A stretch of 64,000 nt of DNA. It comes from Linnemannia elongata (lineage: Eukaryota; Mortierellomycota; Mortierellomycetes; Mortierellales; Mortierellaceae). The stretch lies in contig JAXBDG010000008.1 of NCBI GenBank assembly GCA_036320915.1, positions 496,001-560,000 of the forward strand, in the 5' to 3' direction. Numbering within the stretch: position 1 is the first letter of the stretch; every line of letters starts with the position of its first letter. Positions 9,416 to 23,247 of the stretch are shown here, piece by piece. A program made the translations under genes and the position numbers. The notes under the pieces were generated by a model. The model searched no databases and was not told the origin of the DNA. It saw only the letters and a program-made list of their open reading frames with translations.

Positions 9416-10007
9416 GCTTCGAACGGCAGCAAATACTCTTTGGCATACCAGAGTAAACCTTTAATGCGGCTAAGCTGCAACACGAAACATTGGCGATGAT
9501 AGATATTCTTGAGCCTGTTTGTTTCCGGACATGCCTCGAAATAAAACCTCTTAAAACCCTCAACAAAGCGATGTATTTTGATCAAGATGTAGTACCTAGT
9601 GCAAAGGATTGGGCGGGAGAACAGGGAAAAGAGATATAGGGACAGACAGTAGGCAGTGATGTGATGACAAGTGAAAGGGATGGTACTAAGGAATAGCGTT
9701 ATTGCTAGCCGAGGGACAAATGGAAGCAAAGAGGCAGGTTATTTAAGTGTGCAGTAAGGAGCTTAAGGAACGTGCTATAGGCAGCTGTGAACTTGGGTCT
9801 GGGATGAGGCTGGAGAGGTACTTAGCACCTGACAGAGGGGGATGGTATAAGGACGGAACTGGAGTTGGGACCGAGCTGTGCTGGAAGTGAAAAGGGGTGG
9901 TTCATATTAACCGGTGAAGGTGACTCTGGAATAGGTTCTAACAAACTAACAAACACCACAACCACACAACCACGAAAACACTCACGCGCTTTCTGCCGTT
10001 GAATACT

Positions 10008-10152
10008 ATGACGGATTCTCGTAAAAGAAGCATGTTTGCCACTTCCACGCAATTCAAAATGTTTGACGTAGTGTTGCTGCTCTTCAAGGATCCCCCAAAC
10101 GCCTCTGAACTGGTCAAAGAAGTTTCTGTGAGTGATTTGGAAGACGGTACCG
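10008..10152 (+). other. Exon-like ORF before a GTAAGA donor, right arm
   Basis: ATG at 10008 opens 48 codons plus one base (MTDSRKRSMFATSTQFKMF, then KDPPNASELVKEVSVSDLED) ending at a good GTAAGA donor. It could be exon 1 of the coiled-coil gene downstream, but none of the acceptors I tried (10223, 10253) joins it in frame to the acidic stretch at 10267. No family is recognised. A shadow frame of about 122 codons also exists on the other strand. Confidence 0.3.
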
Positions 10153-10511
10153 GTAAGACATAAAGCTCGGAAGTGATGTATGTTTTTCATTTTTATTTTG
10201 CATTCTTCAACCGCGCGTTTGAGTTTCTGAATTTGAATCGCTCACCTTCCGAGGTTGTTCTACTCTATGGATTCACGCTTCGATACCTCTTCTTCATTAG
10301 ATGGAGCAGCCGAGGAAGATGGAGCAAGCGACTCTGACGACAACAGCCGTTACTCGACGATCTGAGGTACAAAAAAGGACAACTGGAATCAGAGCAACGT
10401 GTTCCTAGCCTGCAGGGTTCTGTCGGATCGTCTTCCAGACTTGGTGCTCCCTGACGATATGCAGAGCAGATTGCACACCGCCTATCGGTCATCCAGTGAA
10501 AATATGACGAT

Positions 10512-10763
10512 ATGACCGACAAACACAGGATTCTTTCCGATCAAGCAGCCACTTTGGCAAAGAGACCTGTCGTAGAGGATCTGGAGGGTACGTTGGACCT
10601 ACTCCATGAATCCATGATCAAGTTGAAAGCCACGGTGAGAACCGTAAGTGACGAGGTGATAGAGTTGAGGACCAAAGTAAGAAAATTGAAAAGGAAGTTC
10701 GGCAATGTGGCGGCAGATATAACTGAGGTTCAGTGGAATATTAACAGTCTGAAGAAGAACTAA
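10512..10763 (+). CDS. Coiled-coil ORF, 83 aa, right-arm copy
   Basis: Frame from ATG 10512: a heptad-rich peptide (DLEGTLDLLHESMIKLKATV, then VIELRTKVRKLKRKFG) predicted to form a coiled coil. Coding character extends upstream through an acidic stretch from ATG 10267 (SSLDGAAEEDGASDSDD) and KKGQLESEQRV, but TGA stops near 10482 and 10498 and frame changes interrupt it. The 83-aa frame may be the last exon of a longer gene or a surviving piece. The left-arm counterpart is broken. Function is unknown. Confidence 0.4.
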   Translation: MTDKHRILSDQAATLAKRPVVEDLEGTLDLLHESMIKLKATVRTVSDEVIELRTKVRKLKRKFGNVAADITEVQWNINSLKKN

Positions 10764-10937
10764 AGTAAGGATAGTCTTTATGCTAACCATGGTTGTGTGA
10801 ATGATGAATGAGCATTCTTAAAAATCCTTGTTTCATCCCACAGAGCTAACCCTTACACAGAGCGCGAGGTGTAAGGAATTGACTAATAGTCGGAGAAGGT
10901 ATATGTTGGTAGTAGCTATATGCTGATTTCTTCTACC

Positions 10938-11162
10938 ATGGCAAAACTGTATGTTATTGAGGATAGTGGCGACAGGAAAATACATGTAACAATGCGGACG
11001 CGAAAGCTCAAGAAAGACTGCGACGAACAGAAGGTTAACGGGACGAAGCTGCGTTATCGGCGCCTGAAGTCTGTTCATCGAACACCACCCGATGCCGCGA
11101 GACAAGTTCTAAATGCTTTGGAGAAACTGGGGTGGGCGTACAATATCGCTTTGATAGGATAA
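10938..11162 (+). CDS. Small basic hypothetical protein, 74 aa
   Basis: Single frame from ATG 10938 (preceded by TACC) starting MAKLYVIEDSGDRKIHVTMR. It has a basic middle (RKLKKDCDEQK) and a C-terminal helix-like part (ARQVLNALEKLGWAYNIAL). It straddles the outer limit of the right palindrome arm. The left arm retains the start region with ATG changed to ATA and an early stop (around 4926-4880), so only this copy can be functional. No family is recognised. Confidence 0.35.
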   Translation: MAKLYVIEDSGDRKIHVTMRTRKLKKDCDEQKVNGTKLRYRRLKSVHRTPPDAARQVLNALEKLGWAYNIALIG

Positions 11163-11399
11163 CAGTACCTCAAGTGTCCAGGACGGCCCGTGGCCTTTGC
11201 AACACCATCTTCACTCAGTTTCTAATCTCTATAGATCGAACCTACAGTATTTTATCCTAGTTTTTATTCATTCAATTGACTGACCGGGATAGAAACACAT
11301 ACATAGTGCCCAAGGTATGTACAGTACATCCTCCTTCCCAATGGTATTGTTGATCCATTGTCGCCCCATGTTCCTCTTCAAGGCTAAAGAAAGTCGTCC
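11163..11399. other. Short gap between the palindrome and the RCC1 gene
   Basis: 237 bp of AT-rich DNA holding the 3' end of the RCC1-type gene. No further feature is seen. Confidence 0.4.
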
Positions 11400-13003
11400 T
11401 CACTCCACCTCAGATCCTTCGCTCCATACAAAAGTGTCCCATCGTCCACAGCATACATCAGTCCACACTTGCTTGCCACCACTCTCCACCAATGGCCCGA
11501 AAAGGTATCGATCTCCCTCCACCATGATAGATCCCATCGATCGAAGGAGGTCCATCTCCTCCTTCTGTCTATCCATTTCACCAAGATCTGATGGTGGTGG
11601 TGATGTTGATGATGACTCGCCTTGTCCAAGCTGACCATATTTTCCCCACCCGCAGCTCCATACCCGACCCTCATCTACAAAAGCATAACAAAGGAGAGAT
11701 AAAGATAGAGAGAGGAGGTTATGGAAACAATTAAAATACGTCAGCGTCTGCCCTCCTGCATAAAATAAAGTGCCATCGACAAATAATAAAACGCAAAACA
11801 AAAAATGAGGAGGCATACCATCCAATACAACCGCGTGCGAGTGCCCGCACGCAACTTTTACCACAGACACCTCGATCGGGGAAACCCCCTGGCCCTGGCC
11901 GTGGTTGCCCTTGCTATCCTCAAAAAAATCCACGAGTTGAGGCAGTGCTGTATTACATCGCTCGTGTCCTTGCCCCTGTTTCCCTTCAGCTTTTCCGATG
12001 CCCAATTGGCCATGGTCATTCAGTCCAAAGGTGTACACATCGCCAGTATCTATGTAACGCACGGATAATAAACAAACCCACAAACCCCAGTAAGATACTG
12101 TTCTCTCTCGCATTCAATTGAGACGCATATGCACATAGATGAAAGAGTTACCAGACAGTGCAACACTAAAGGACGCGCCACAGGCAGCATCAACAATACG
12201 GATCCCCTCCAACGGTTCGACTGGCTCAGGACTCGTCTTCGATACCAAATCACCATTCCCCAATTGACCATGTCGACTTGATCCCCAGCTATATAATGTC
12301 CCGCCTTCATCTAGCGCCAGAAAATGTGCCTCTCCTGCCCAAACTCGTGTAAACTTGACCGTCTTGCTCCCAAGCTCCTTGGGAACCGGATCGGAGAGTG
12401 TCCAGTGGTATAGTCCTCCAGTCTGACGATCAACCACCACGGTGCAGTAATCAGTCGAGGATCCACAGGACCCCACATCTATAGCGGTTGTATACACTTG
12501 TCGTGGAGTGTACAGTTCACCAGTCCCAGCGGTGTTGTCGTTCAAGCACAGCGCGACGACATATCCCTCTGGTGAGAGGAAACCCTGCAGGGCATCCCAA
12601 CCATAAAGCTTGACTGGTCGTCGTCGCTCGAGCGCCTTATTGGACCGCACGGATCCCGTGGAGGTAGATTGAAGGTCTACTTTAGCAATCTCATCCTTGT
12701 AGTTGCTGGTCGCTAGGCTGCAAAGACGGAGTAGCTCTGTTTCTGCGCCACTGGACTCTCCACACACCGTCGCTTGACCCTCTCTGTCCTCTAAATCGAG
12801 GAAATAAATAATTGTTTTCCTTAAAGGTCATTCTTTGCATGTTACGTGGCCTTCTTCACAGATGACGCTGTAGACTTACCAATAACATAGCTAGTCCAGC
12901 CTGCGAAAAGAACCTTGGAGAAGTCCTCAGGAACAGGCCCCAGGCCTTGGACAAACGAACCCACTCTGCTTGACACTCTGTACCCAAAAGACATGAACGC
13001 CAT
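11400..13003 (-). CDS. RCC1-repeat beta-propeller protein (RCCD1-like), 422 aa
   Basis: Four exons on the minus strand: 13003..12880, 12790..12152, 12049..11819, 11674..11400; all junctions are GT..AG and close in frame. RCC1 blades are visible as LYSWGSSRHGQLGNGD, VYTFGLNDHGQLGIG and VWSCGWGKYGQLGQG, with the paired VACGHSHAVVLDEG and VCCGRWDTFVW. Length, few blades and the GWGKYGQLG plus CGxWxTxVW ending resemble animal RCCD1 (about 376 aa) more than Ran exchange factors or yeast Ats1/Kti13; this assignment is tentative. The first ATG of the conserved frame is used; upstream only a GTG is in frame. Intron 3 (144 bp) is a multiple of three and has no stop, so its retention would still read through. 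Confidence 0.8.
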
Positions 13004-13129
13004 GAGATCAACAAAACGATTAGACACAAAAAAAAAGCGAATGGGGTTTGAAAGAGAATGGAATGGAATGGAGTTGAAAAAAAGTAAATTTTATTCCTGC
13101 GACGCTAAAATAATGTTCGCCCCCGAAAA

Positions 13130-15086
13130 TCAAAGTAGAGTAAGGAGACGATGATAGTCCTCCTCCACACTCAGGAACGTTTCGTGCAACTTCTCAATCC
13201 GATCCTCCTTTTCCAGTGTTGCTAATGCCTCTGCATTGTGCTTGTACAACCGTTCCTTCACCTGCAGTCTGAAGGCTTTGTACTGGGCCTTGTTTCTCTT
13301 GTCCAGTTTCCTGAGCAACGCCAATTCAAAGCAGCGCGCTACTTGCCTCTGTAGAATTCATAACAAAAAAATAAAATAAAAAGACGAGCTCGTGTTAGTT
13401 TCCTGTAGTGATCTCATGTCCAATTGATATCCTGTAGCCCAAAAAAAGACGCATAAAATAACGAACCTTTGTCAACTTGTATGTCGCTGCGACTTGCTCT
13501 ATCCTGTCTTTTTTGATGGGTGCCTGCAGATCATTGAACACTCCCTTGGCATCCAAATGCTTCATGTCGTTCTTGTCTCTCAAATCACTGAATTCCTCAT
13601 TTGGGTCCTCGACTATTGAAAGTAGAAAGTTCGGAAAGTTGGCATTAGTCTATTTGGCTCTCCTTGTATGATCCACACGGTCAAGTAAGAAAAGTCGTTG
13701 CTGTTGCTATTACCTGTCATTTCCCGAATCTCCTTCCGGCTGCAAAAGTCATTGTAGAGCGACTGGTACAGCCTGCTTCCATGTCCTTGCTTTTGGTACG
13801 GTGGCATGATTAGGAATTGACTAGATATGATACCATTCAAAGAAACACGAGATGTTAGTTGTCGAACTACAAGCATATAAACCGAGTAGACCCTGAATCA
13901 CAAAAAATCACTTACCTGATGCGCATGCGGATTTGGTCCGGGTAGTAGAAGTAGGGGTACATGTTGCTGTATCCAACAAAGTTGTAGGTTTCCTGTCCGT
14001 TTTCTGTCACGCGCTCAAACAAGAGTCGAGCCTCCCATTTCTCATCTGTGTCCTCGATAATTGATGCGCCCTCGATGAAGAAGATGGCAAAGCACTGCAT
14101 CCTCTTGTGAAACTCCAAGAATCTCGGCGTGTCGAACTTGCACTAAGGAAATATATCACGAAGTTGAAATAGACAGGCGTCAGTCAACGTCCTGCTGTCA
14201 ATGCTTGAGGGTATCCTACAGCGTATCTGACTGCAATTCCTGTGATGGTTACATGATAGAACTCGAACACGCTGTTTTCTGCTCCCTCTGCGTTGGACCG
14301 ATACTCTGACACTTTAGTGCCCATGGGCTTGAAGCTGATGTAGTCCCTCTGAGCAATCTGTGTGAAAAGGTCGTGGTTGTCGATGATGTCTAAACAGCAA
14401 GAATAAAGGAAGAGGAAAGTAATAATTAGTTCCCTCCTTTGCGGACCAAGCATACGTATACTGAACAGTAACAGGATAGCCTTTGTCCCTCTGGCAATGT
14501 AAAAGAGTGTCGAAACTCACCCTCAGGAAGGAAGTCCTTCATAGTGGCATAGATCTTGTCCGCTGTTGGCTTCTTCTCCTTGTATCCCATGCTGAAGCAC
14601 GACGCCAATGATCCTGATGCAAACTCGAGCTATATGACAACCAAACCAACGCCTTCCGTTTAGTATATAGTTCTGAGTAGGGTCCTGATATTGCATCACC
14701 GTCTGCGACGCGGAAAAAGGTCAGATGTTCGCTGCTTCCCGTACGTTGATCATCAAGTCCCTGTATCCAAAGATCTGCTCCTGTTCGCCAAAGATGGGAT
14801 ACGTGAACTCTGGGTTGAATTCGATAATGTCATCCTCGTCGTCGTCATCGCCACTGCCGGGCACCGCTTTCACTATGATTGTATAGACCGGAGAGTACGA
14901 CGGATGAGTTTGAGGTGCACTAAACGCAGAAACGTCCTTAGGACGGTGATGGGAATCATAGGAGTAATCAAAGATTTGCGGATGAATGACAGGCGTGCAT
15001 GTGTGCGTGTGCGTGTTGGCTATCTTACCAAGACGGATGTTGACTGCCTCGGATGAGTTTGCGACCCATTGCTTAAGTGAGTTCAT
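13130..15086 (-). CDS. HAT1: Histone acetyltransferase type B catalytic subunit, 387 aa
   Basis: Eight exons: 15086..15029, 14872..14745, 14629..14521, 14389..14220, 14142..13916, 13820..13714, 13612..13467, 13348..13130, all in phase. Hat1 acetylates newly made histone H4 (K5/K12) before chromatin assembly. Visible hallmarks are the N-terminal FTYPIFGEQEQIFGYRDL, the GNAT acetyl-CoA loop SQFLIMPPYQKQGHGSRLY (Q-x-x-G-x-G around residues 240-245), and VEDPNEEFSDLRDKND just after it, holding the glutamate (about E268) matching the proposed catalytic base. Length fits yeast Hat1 (374 aa). Intron 1 (156 bp, acceptor CATAG) is a multiple of three and stop-free, so unspliced message would encode a 52-residue insertion after residue 19. 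HAT1 lies 126 bp upstream of the RCC1 gene on the same strand. Confidence 0.95.
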
Positions 15087-16484
15087 GGTTGTGATTGTTT
15101 GTTGATTGTTTGTTTGCTGAGTTGAAAGTTGAAAAAAGGGTCAAAAGAGCTGCGTGAAAATATAGCAAACGCATTTCAGTTGTGGCTTATGATGACTACT
15201 CTGTTACATCCATGTCAAAGACGCGTCAAGAACGCGCTCCTGGCACTCTGACAAGGGGGTAAATGGGCCGTGTCAACTGCCTCTCTCTCTCCCTTTTATT
15301 CCTTTCCCTTTCTACCTCTATTTGCATACCGGAATATGCTATTGACCGCTTTCGTATTTGCTTCTTGATTTAATACAATTCCCTCTTTTTGAGATGAGTG
15401 AAAAAGAGTGGTTGCATTTCGTTATTACATACTTCTACGACGGCCGTTTTTAATTTATGATCAACTGATAGCTCGGTGGAACAGATAAAGTGATCAGTGA
15501 CGGCGACAATCAGACAGACAAAGTGATCAATGATGGTGCCTGAATAGGGATCGACGTTTTGTTGATCATCGATCATCCGTTAGGTAAGGGGAGGATATCC
15601 AGTGGCTGCCAAGACACTTGACTTCAATGACACCATTCGCCCTCTTCTTTTCCCCTTAGTCGTCATTCTTTCTCTGTCCTTCCTTCTCTCATTTTTGGAA
15701 ATTGATGCGACGTGAGGAGGACAAAGGAACAAGCCTTGAACCTCATGAACAAAACGAATCATCCGCTTTTTACTTTAACTGAATGCATCGCGATCATTCA
15801 AGGAAAACTACGTGCTGGTGTAATGGTTGTATCTTTCTCTACTCTATTTCTCTTCTCCTATCATTGCTACATTTGTTAACAACTTGAAAGGAGAAACGAC
15901 TTGCCAGGCAAAGCAAAGTTACACGAAGCGGCTGCTCTTGTTGTGCTTAACGACTTCTTCCTATTTTTTTTTATACAAGACGAAAAATAAAGTAAACATG
16001 ATGAGCTAGAGTCTCTTCTTTCTTTGTTAGTGGGTGACCCCAAGGCACTGCTTTGCTTCCTGTTCATTTTCCTTCGTGCTATTTTTTCTTAAAATGCAAG
16101 AATGAGTACGAGAGGAAAACGAAAAAAAAAAAATCGCTCTCAACGTGGACAAGCGGCGTCTCCTTCTGTCCAAAATACCATATTTTCTCCTTCACAACAA
16201 CCTTGTGCCTGTGAACCTTGCTCATCATGGATTGGTTCAGGGGTACCAGACAACCAAGGTCAGGGTCACCTCGTTAGCCCATTACCGCAGTTGTGATAAA
16301 TAAAAGCCGAGCTCACACTTTACGTTTTCTTCTTCACCACCTTTCCTCATCTCACTCTCACTTGCTCCACTTCGGATTCATTCATTCCGACGATTCATTC
16401 CTCATTCCGAGAGTGAATGCAATCTGAGCAAGCAACAACATCACACAGGCCCCCTTCTTCTCCCGCCTCGTCAGTCGTTGAGCT
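15087..16484. other. Divergent intergenic region, HAT1 / ABC transporter
   Basis: 1.4 kb shared upstream region. It has CT-rich leader DNA just before the transporter ATG (about 16320-16480) and TTGTTTG repeats just before HAT1 (15087-15120). No additional gene or clear TATA element could be supported. Confidence 0.4.
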
Positions 16485-19400
16485 ATGACCCAGGAAGAAC
16501 AAAATTCCCGCCAGTCAGAGACTGAGACAACCCCTCTTCTCCACAAGCATGCTCACAACGCACCCTCACACTACCAAACTCAACAAACTAACCCCAAAGG
16601 AGGCCCAATCTCGCCCGAGAACCACGCGGGCCTCCTCAGTCGATTAACTCAATGGTGGCTCAATGACCTCTACCGGATCGGATACCGTCGTCAGATCCAA
16701 GAGGAAGATCTCTACCAGATGCTGGATCGTCGTCGGACTGAGGTTCTCGGACAGGCGTTGTTTGATAATTGGGAGGCTGAGAAGAAGAGTGCTAGGTTGA
16801 AGGGTAAAAGACCTTCGCTGTTGAGAGCCTTGTATTGGTCGTTTTGGAGGGACTACCTTCCTTCTTACATCTGGCTCGAGTTGGCAGGTAAAGATGTTTG
16901 TTTTTGTGGTCGATAATTTGTGGTTATACAGAGGAGGGATCCATTTTGACTGACGCCGCTCTATTTTTCACGGACATAGATTTTTCCCAGATCGCCAACC
17001 CTTCTGTCATCAGGCTGGTAAAGATAAAGGCAACAAGCAATAGTCGTGTGTTCTTAAACAATGTTACACAGGCCAAGTTTGTTAACACTCACATATCCCA
17101 CATCAACACTATCACTCCAACTAGCTGCTCATATTCCTGCAGGACTCCCAGACACAGAACCCTCCTCCACCAGCCATCTATGGATACGGACTCGCCCTCA
17201 TACTCCTCTTCCTCTACTCCAGCCTAATCATCTGCGCCCAACGCTGGAGCATCACTACCTTTAACACCGGGATATGCATGCGAACCGCTCTTATCGATCT
17301 CGTCTTCCGCAAGGCAACTACTCTCTCGAACAAATCCCACCTCCGCTACCCGGATGGATCCATCATCAACTTGATGTCAACCGATATCAGTCGCATCGAC
17401 AGCGCCATGATGCCCTTCTCGATCCTCTTCTCGGCGCCTATTTTCATTCTGATTATTATGGGGATCTTGGTGTATATGATGGGACCTGCTGCGTTGCTAG
17501 GTGCAGTACTGTTGATGCTATTGAACCCGATTCAGGCCTGGGGAACCGCGAGGCTAGGACCTGTTCGCAAGAAGGCATCGCAGTTTACGGACTCGAGGAT
17601 TAAGCTATCGTCTGAAATCTTGCAAGGTGTCAAAGTCATCAAGTTCTTCACTTGGGAGAACAAGTAAGTGTCTCCTGTTCATGTTTGTTATCAATTACTG
17701 TACGATTAGGCTACTTGTCGCTCATCGTACTTTTCTTACTATGATAGTTTCTTATCCAAACTTGCCGACATCCGCGTTGAGGAGCTCGCTCTTGTCCGCC
17801 GCATCCTCCACAACCGCAGTCTCTTGATCACCACCTCCTCTGTAAGTTTTTTTTTATCACATTCATTCAAAGCATCAAGTCAAATTCCTTTCTTTTCATG
17901 AGTAGTACCACAGTCTGACGCTGACATGTTTTTATACGTCTTACAGGCCGTGCCTATTTTCGCCTCTGCGTTGACATTCGTCCTGTATGCCGCGCTAGGC
18001 CACGAGCTGAAACCAGAGATCGTCTTCCCAGCACTCGCCTATTACGCCGTCATCCGCGTCCCACTCTTTATCGTCCCCAACTGCTACACCTCTGCAACTG
18101 ATGCACTCGTCGCCATCAAACGTCTGGAGGACTTTCTCCTCTCTGAAGATAGACCCGCCGACATCTTGTCGGCTATTGATGAGTCTGCGGAGCATGCTTT
18201 GGTCATGGAAGATGCGGACTTTATCTGGGAGACGCTCTCGGAAGCTGAGGATGGTGAAATACAGGACGTACAGGAGAATGTTCCATACCTGAGCAGGGTC
18301 AACCTCACGATACCACGAGGATCTCTCGTTGCGATTGTAGGACCCGTCGGATCTGGCAAGTCTTCACTCCTCCAGGCCATGACCGGAACCATGACTCAAT
18401 CCTCTGGTCGGATCGTTCGAGGAAGCGCAATAAGTTATGCATCTCAAACACCCTGGATCCAAAACGCCACCATCCGGGATAACATCCTTTTTGATCAACC
18501 GTTTGACGAGAAGCTGTATTGGAGAGTCGTCAGGGTATGCTGTCTCATTCAGGATCTGGATTCCTTTCCGGCGCGAGATTTGACTGAGATTGGAGAGCGT
18601 GGGGTGAACCTGTCGGGAGGTCAGAAGGCGAGATTGTCTTTGGCACGCAGTGTTTACTTCACTGCTTCGTCTGGCTCGGGAGGAATGGTTGTAATGGATG
18701 ACCCCTTGTCGGCTGTAGATGCTCATGTCGGGAAACGACTCTGGAAGGACTGTATGCTGAGGGAGTTGAGCGGTCAGACTCGAGTGATTGCAACTCATCA
18801 GCTGCATGTCTTGCCGGATGTTGACTATGTGATCTGTATGAAGGGTGGCGTTATTGTCGAGAAGGGGATCTTCCAGGAGTTGATGCGCAAGGATGGAGGC
18901 GAGCTCAAGGAGATGATGACCCATTATGGCGGTGTATCCGAGTCAGCTACCAAGGACCAGGAGCAGCAGGATGAGGTAACCTTGAGCAATGGAAGCTCAG
19001 ATGTTACCGATCTGGAAGATCAGAAACAGGGTGAAGAGGAACAGGATGCTCAAGGGAAGAAGGCCGAGGCTCCCGAGGGCGCAATGCTGATCACAGAGGA
19101 GGAGCGCGAGTCGGGCGCTGTTAGCTGGAAGGTTTACTCTCAGTACTTCCAAATAGGAGGTCTGAGAATGTGGGGTGCCGTTGTCGCATGCTATTTCATT
19201 CAGCAGGTTTGCGGTCTCTTGTAAGTATCTGGATCAAGTTTTCGTTGTCCCTTGAATTATGGATTGATCAGTGAAGTTGCTTTATTTCTGACATGGACTT
19301 GGTTTTTTGTTACCAATGATAGGATGAATTATTGGTTGAGCCTGTGGGCCGATAAGAGGTTTGATCTTCCCGTCATGACCTACGTGAGTAAACTTGACCA

Positions 19401-21283
19401 TTTGACATGAGAGCTGGTCCTGCTGTGGATCTGTCCGATATGCTCTGACGCGCTCACATTCTCTCATACTATACAACTAGATCTCTATTTATGTTGGACT
19501 GGCTTCGGTGCAGTTTGTGGTGATGGGAATCGCGACTCAATTGCTTTCAGTCGTCATTATCCGCACGGCTCGCAGGATACACAGCGAGGCCTTTGATAAG
19601 GTTATCTATGCACCTCTTTCCTTCTTCGATACCAACCCTCTTGGTCGTATCCTCAACAGGTTCAGCAAGGATGTTGACGCGCTGGACAATAATCTCTGGA
19701 TGAATTTGAACGATATCCTATACACCCTCTTCATCGTCATGGGTTCTGTTTCGATGATTCTCATCTTCTTCCCTTACCTCTCCCTACTGGTTATTCCCCT
19801 GGCTGGAGTCTACTACTTTTTCTCTGTGTACTACCGCTCCACCTCCCGCGAGCTCAAACGGCTCGACTCGACCCTCCGCTCTAACCTGTACGCCTACTTC
19901 ACCGAAAGTCTTACGGGCATGGCGACCCTGAAAGCCTATAAACGCGTCGACCGTGCGATCAGGATCAACCAGGAAAAGATGGACTCAAGTAACCGGCCCT
20001 ATTACTTATTTATTGCTGGATCACGGTGGATAGCATCTCGGTTGCAGTTGATCGGTGCCAGTTTGATGTTTATGACGGCCGTGTTTGTTGTTGGGGCCAG
20101 GAATACAGTTAATGCGGCCACTGCTGGGTTGGTGTTCAGTTATCTTGCCAGGACTGGTGGGGATATGAGTTGGGTCGTCCAAAGCTGGGCGACTTTTGTA
20201 AGTTTTATTTTTCCCTCTTTGTCTCTTTTGAAGGTTGAACTGGTCAATGAAAGGAAGGCGCGAACTTATATATTTTTTCTTGACGATAGGAGAACAATAT
20301 GAACTCGGCGGAGCGGTTGGTCCATTACATTAAGAATCTCCCTCAGGAACCACCGACAGCAACCTCTCCTCACCGCCAGCCCCCACTCTCTCCAGCCTGG
20401 CCTTCTGAGGGCTCCCTCGAATTCAAGAATGTCACTCTCCGTTATCGACCAGACTTGCCACCCGTCCTGCGTGATATTTCCTTTTCGATCCAAGCAGGCC
20501 ACAAAGTCGGCGTTGTTGGTCGCACAGGTGCCGGAAAGTCCTCTCTTATTCAAGCCCTCTTCCTTCTTTCAGAGTTGGATGTCGGTAGTCAGATCGTGCT
20601 TGATGGGATTGACACTCAGACCATTGGAACTGCGGATTTGCGATCTCATATTGCCATCATCCCTCAAGACCCTGTCCTATTCGAGGGCACATTCCGGTAC
20701 AACTTGGATCCATTGGAACGACACACGGAGCAAGAGTTGTGGCAGGTTCTGGAGACAAGTGACTTGAAGTCGTATGTTCAGGCGCAGGAGGGAGGACTGG
20801 ATGCGATTGTTTTGGCCAAGGGTGAGAACTTGAGCGTTGGACAGCGCCAGCTTGTCTGTCTTTCTCGGGCGTTGCTTGCTAAATGCATGATTGTCGTTCT
20901 TGATGAAGGTTCGTGCTCCGCGATTGTTTTTCATCCCGCCACCAAAATTGTGCATGTTACACATCGAAAAAATTAACCCCCACGCTCACAATTTTTTTTT
21001 TTTTTTGTTGTTGTTGTTGTTGTTGTTGTTGCCATGCTGAGCAGCAACGGCGAGTGTAGACATGGCGACAGATGCGCTGATCCAAAGAGCTATCAGGAGC
21101 GACTTTGCAGACGCAACTGTGATAACGATTGCGCACCGGATTAACACCATTATCGACTATGACAGGATCCTTGTCATGCACGACGGGCAGGTCGCAGAGT
21201 ATGACACCCCGCAGGTGCTGCTTCAGGATCCACATTCGATCTTTTCGAGTCTTGTGAATGAGTCTGGCGTCTTGTCTCGGTAG
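16485..21283 (+). CDS. ABCC/MRP-type multidrug or conjugate transporter, 1327 aa
   Basis: Nine exons: 16485-16887, 16980-17017, 17125-17663, 17748-17841, 17947-19220, 19323-19383, 19481-20197, 20290-20908, 21045-21283; all phases close. It is a full transporter, TMD1-NBD1-TMD2-NBD2, exporting organic anions or conjugates at the plasma or vacuolar membrane (substrate unknown). NBD1 has Walker A GPVGSGKS (490-497), signature LSGGQ (580-584) and Walker B MVVMDD followed by PLSAVDAHVG. NBD2 has GRTGAGKS (1119-1126), LSVGQ (1223-1227) and IVVLDEATASVD. NBD1 carries Asp where a catalytic Glu would follow Walker B, the usual MRP asymmetry. There is no TMD0: the first ~130 residues are a soluble N-terminus and lasso, so it is the short MRP4-like type. 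The last intron carries a (TTG)n tract. Confidence 0.93.
21006..21031. repeat. (TTG)n microsatellite in intron 8 of the ABC gene
   Basis: Eight or so TTG units preceded by a T run, directly upstream of the exon 9 acceptor GAGCAG. It may serve as the polypyrimidine-like tract. Confidence 0.7.
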
Positions 21284-21631
21284 AGCAGAATAAATCACCC
21301 GTTCTTCTATGTTAATTTCAGACGCCACCAAAACGAGTATCATGTCCATGAAGCTCTGCCTTCGTCTTCCCTCATAAGCAACCACAAAAGTTTAGGCAAC
21401 CTTGGATTTCAACAGTGACTTTAAACAGAAAGACAAGTTCAAGACACAACAAAAGAGCAAAACAAAGCACATGGGAGACAGAATAATTTGATGTTTTTCA
21501 ATGGTATGTTTGTATTAGAGCAAAAAACGGTCTTGATATCTTGAAGTAACAACGTAGTCGTCGTTGACCTCGTCTTTGGTACACACAGCAACTCCTCCTT
21601 CTCGTCCTCAATCGTCCAGTACGGTGAGCGC
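21284..21631. other. Convergent 3' intergenic region, ABC transporter / actin
   Basis: 348 bp between two stop codons. No gene; it must contain both 3' UTRs and terminators. ATAAA-like motifs near 21289 (AGAATAAATC) could be a polyadenylation signal for the transporter. Confidence 0.4.

Positions 21632-23247
<1,616 letters not shown>

Larger units (their letters stand above)
8337..10990. repeat. Right arm of a large inverted repeat
   Basis: Partner of 4870-7523 in opposite orientation. The inner ~1.8-2.5 kb is nearly identical to the left arm; the outer part is clearly diverged. The small reading frames at 10512-10763 and 10938-11162 are intact here but broken in the left arm, so this side better preserves the ancestral sequence. 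Confidence 0.93.
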
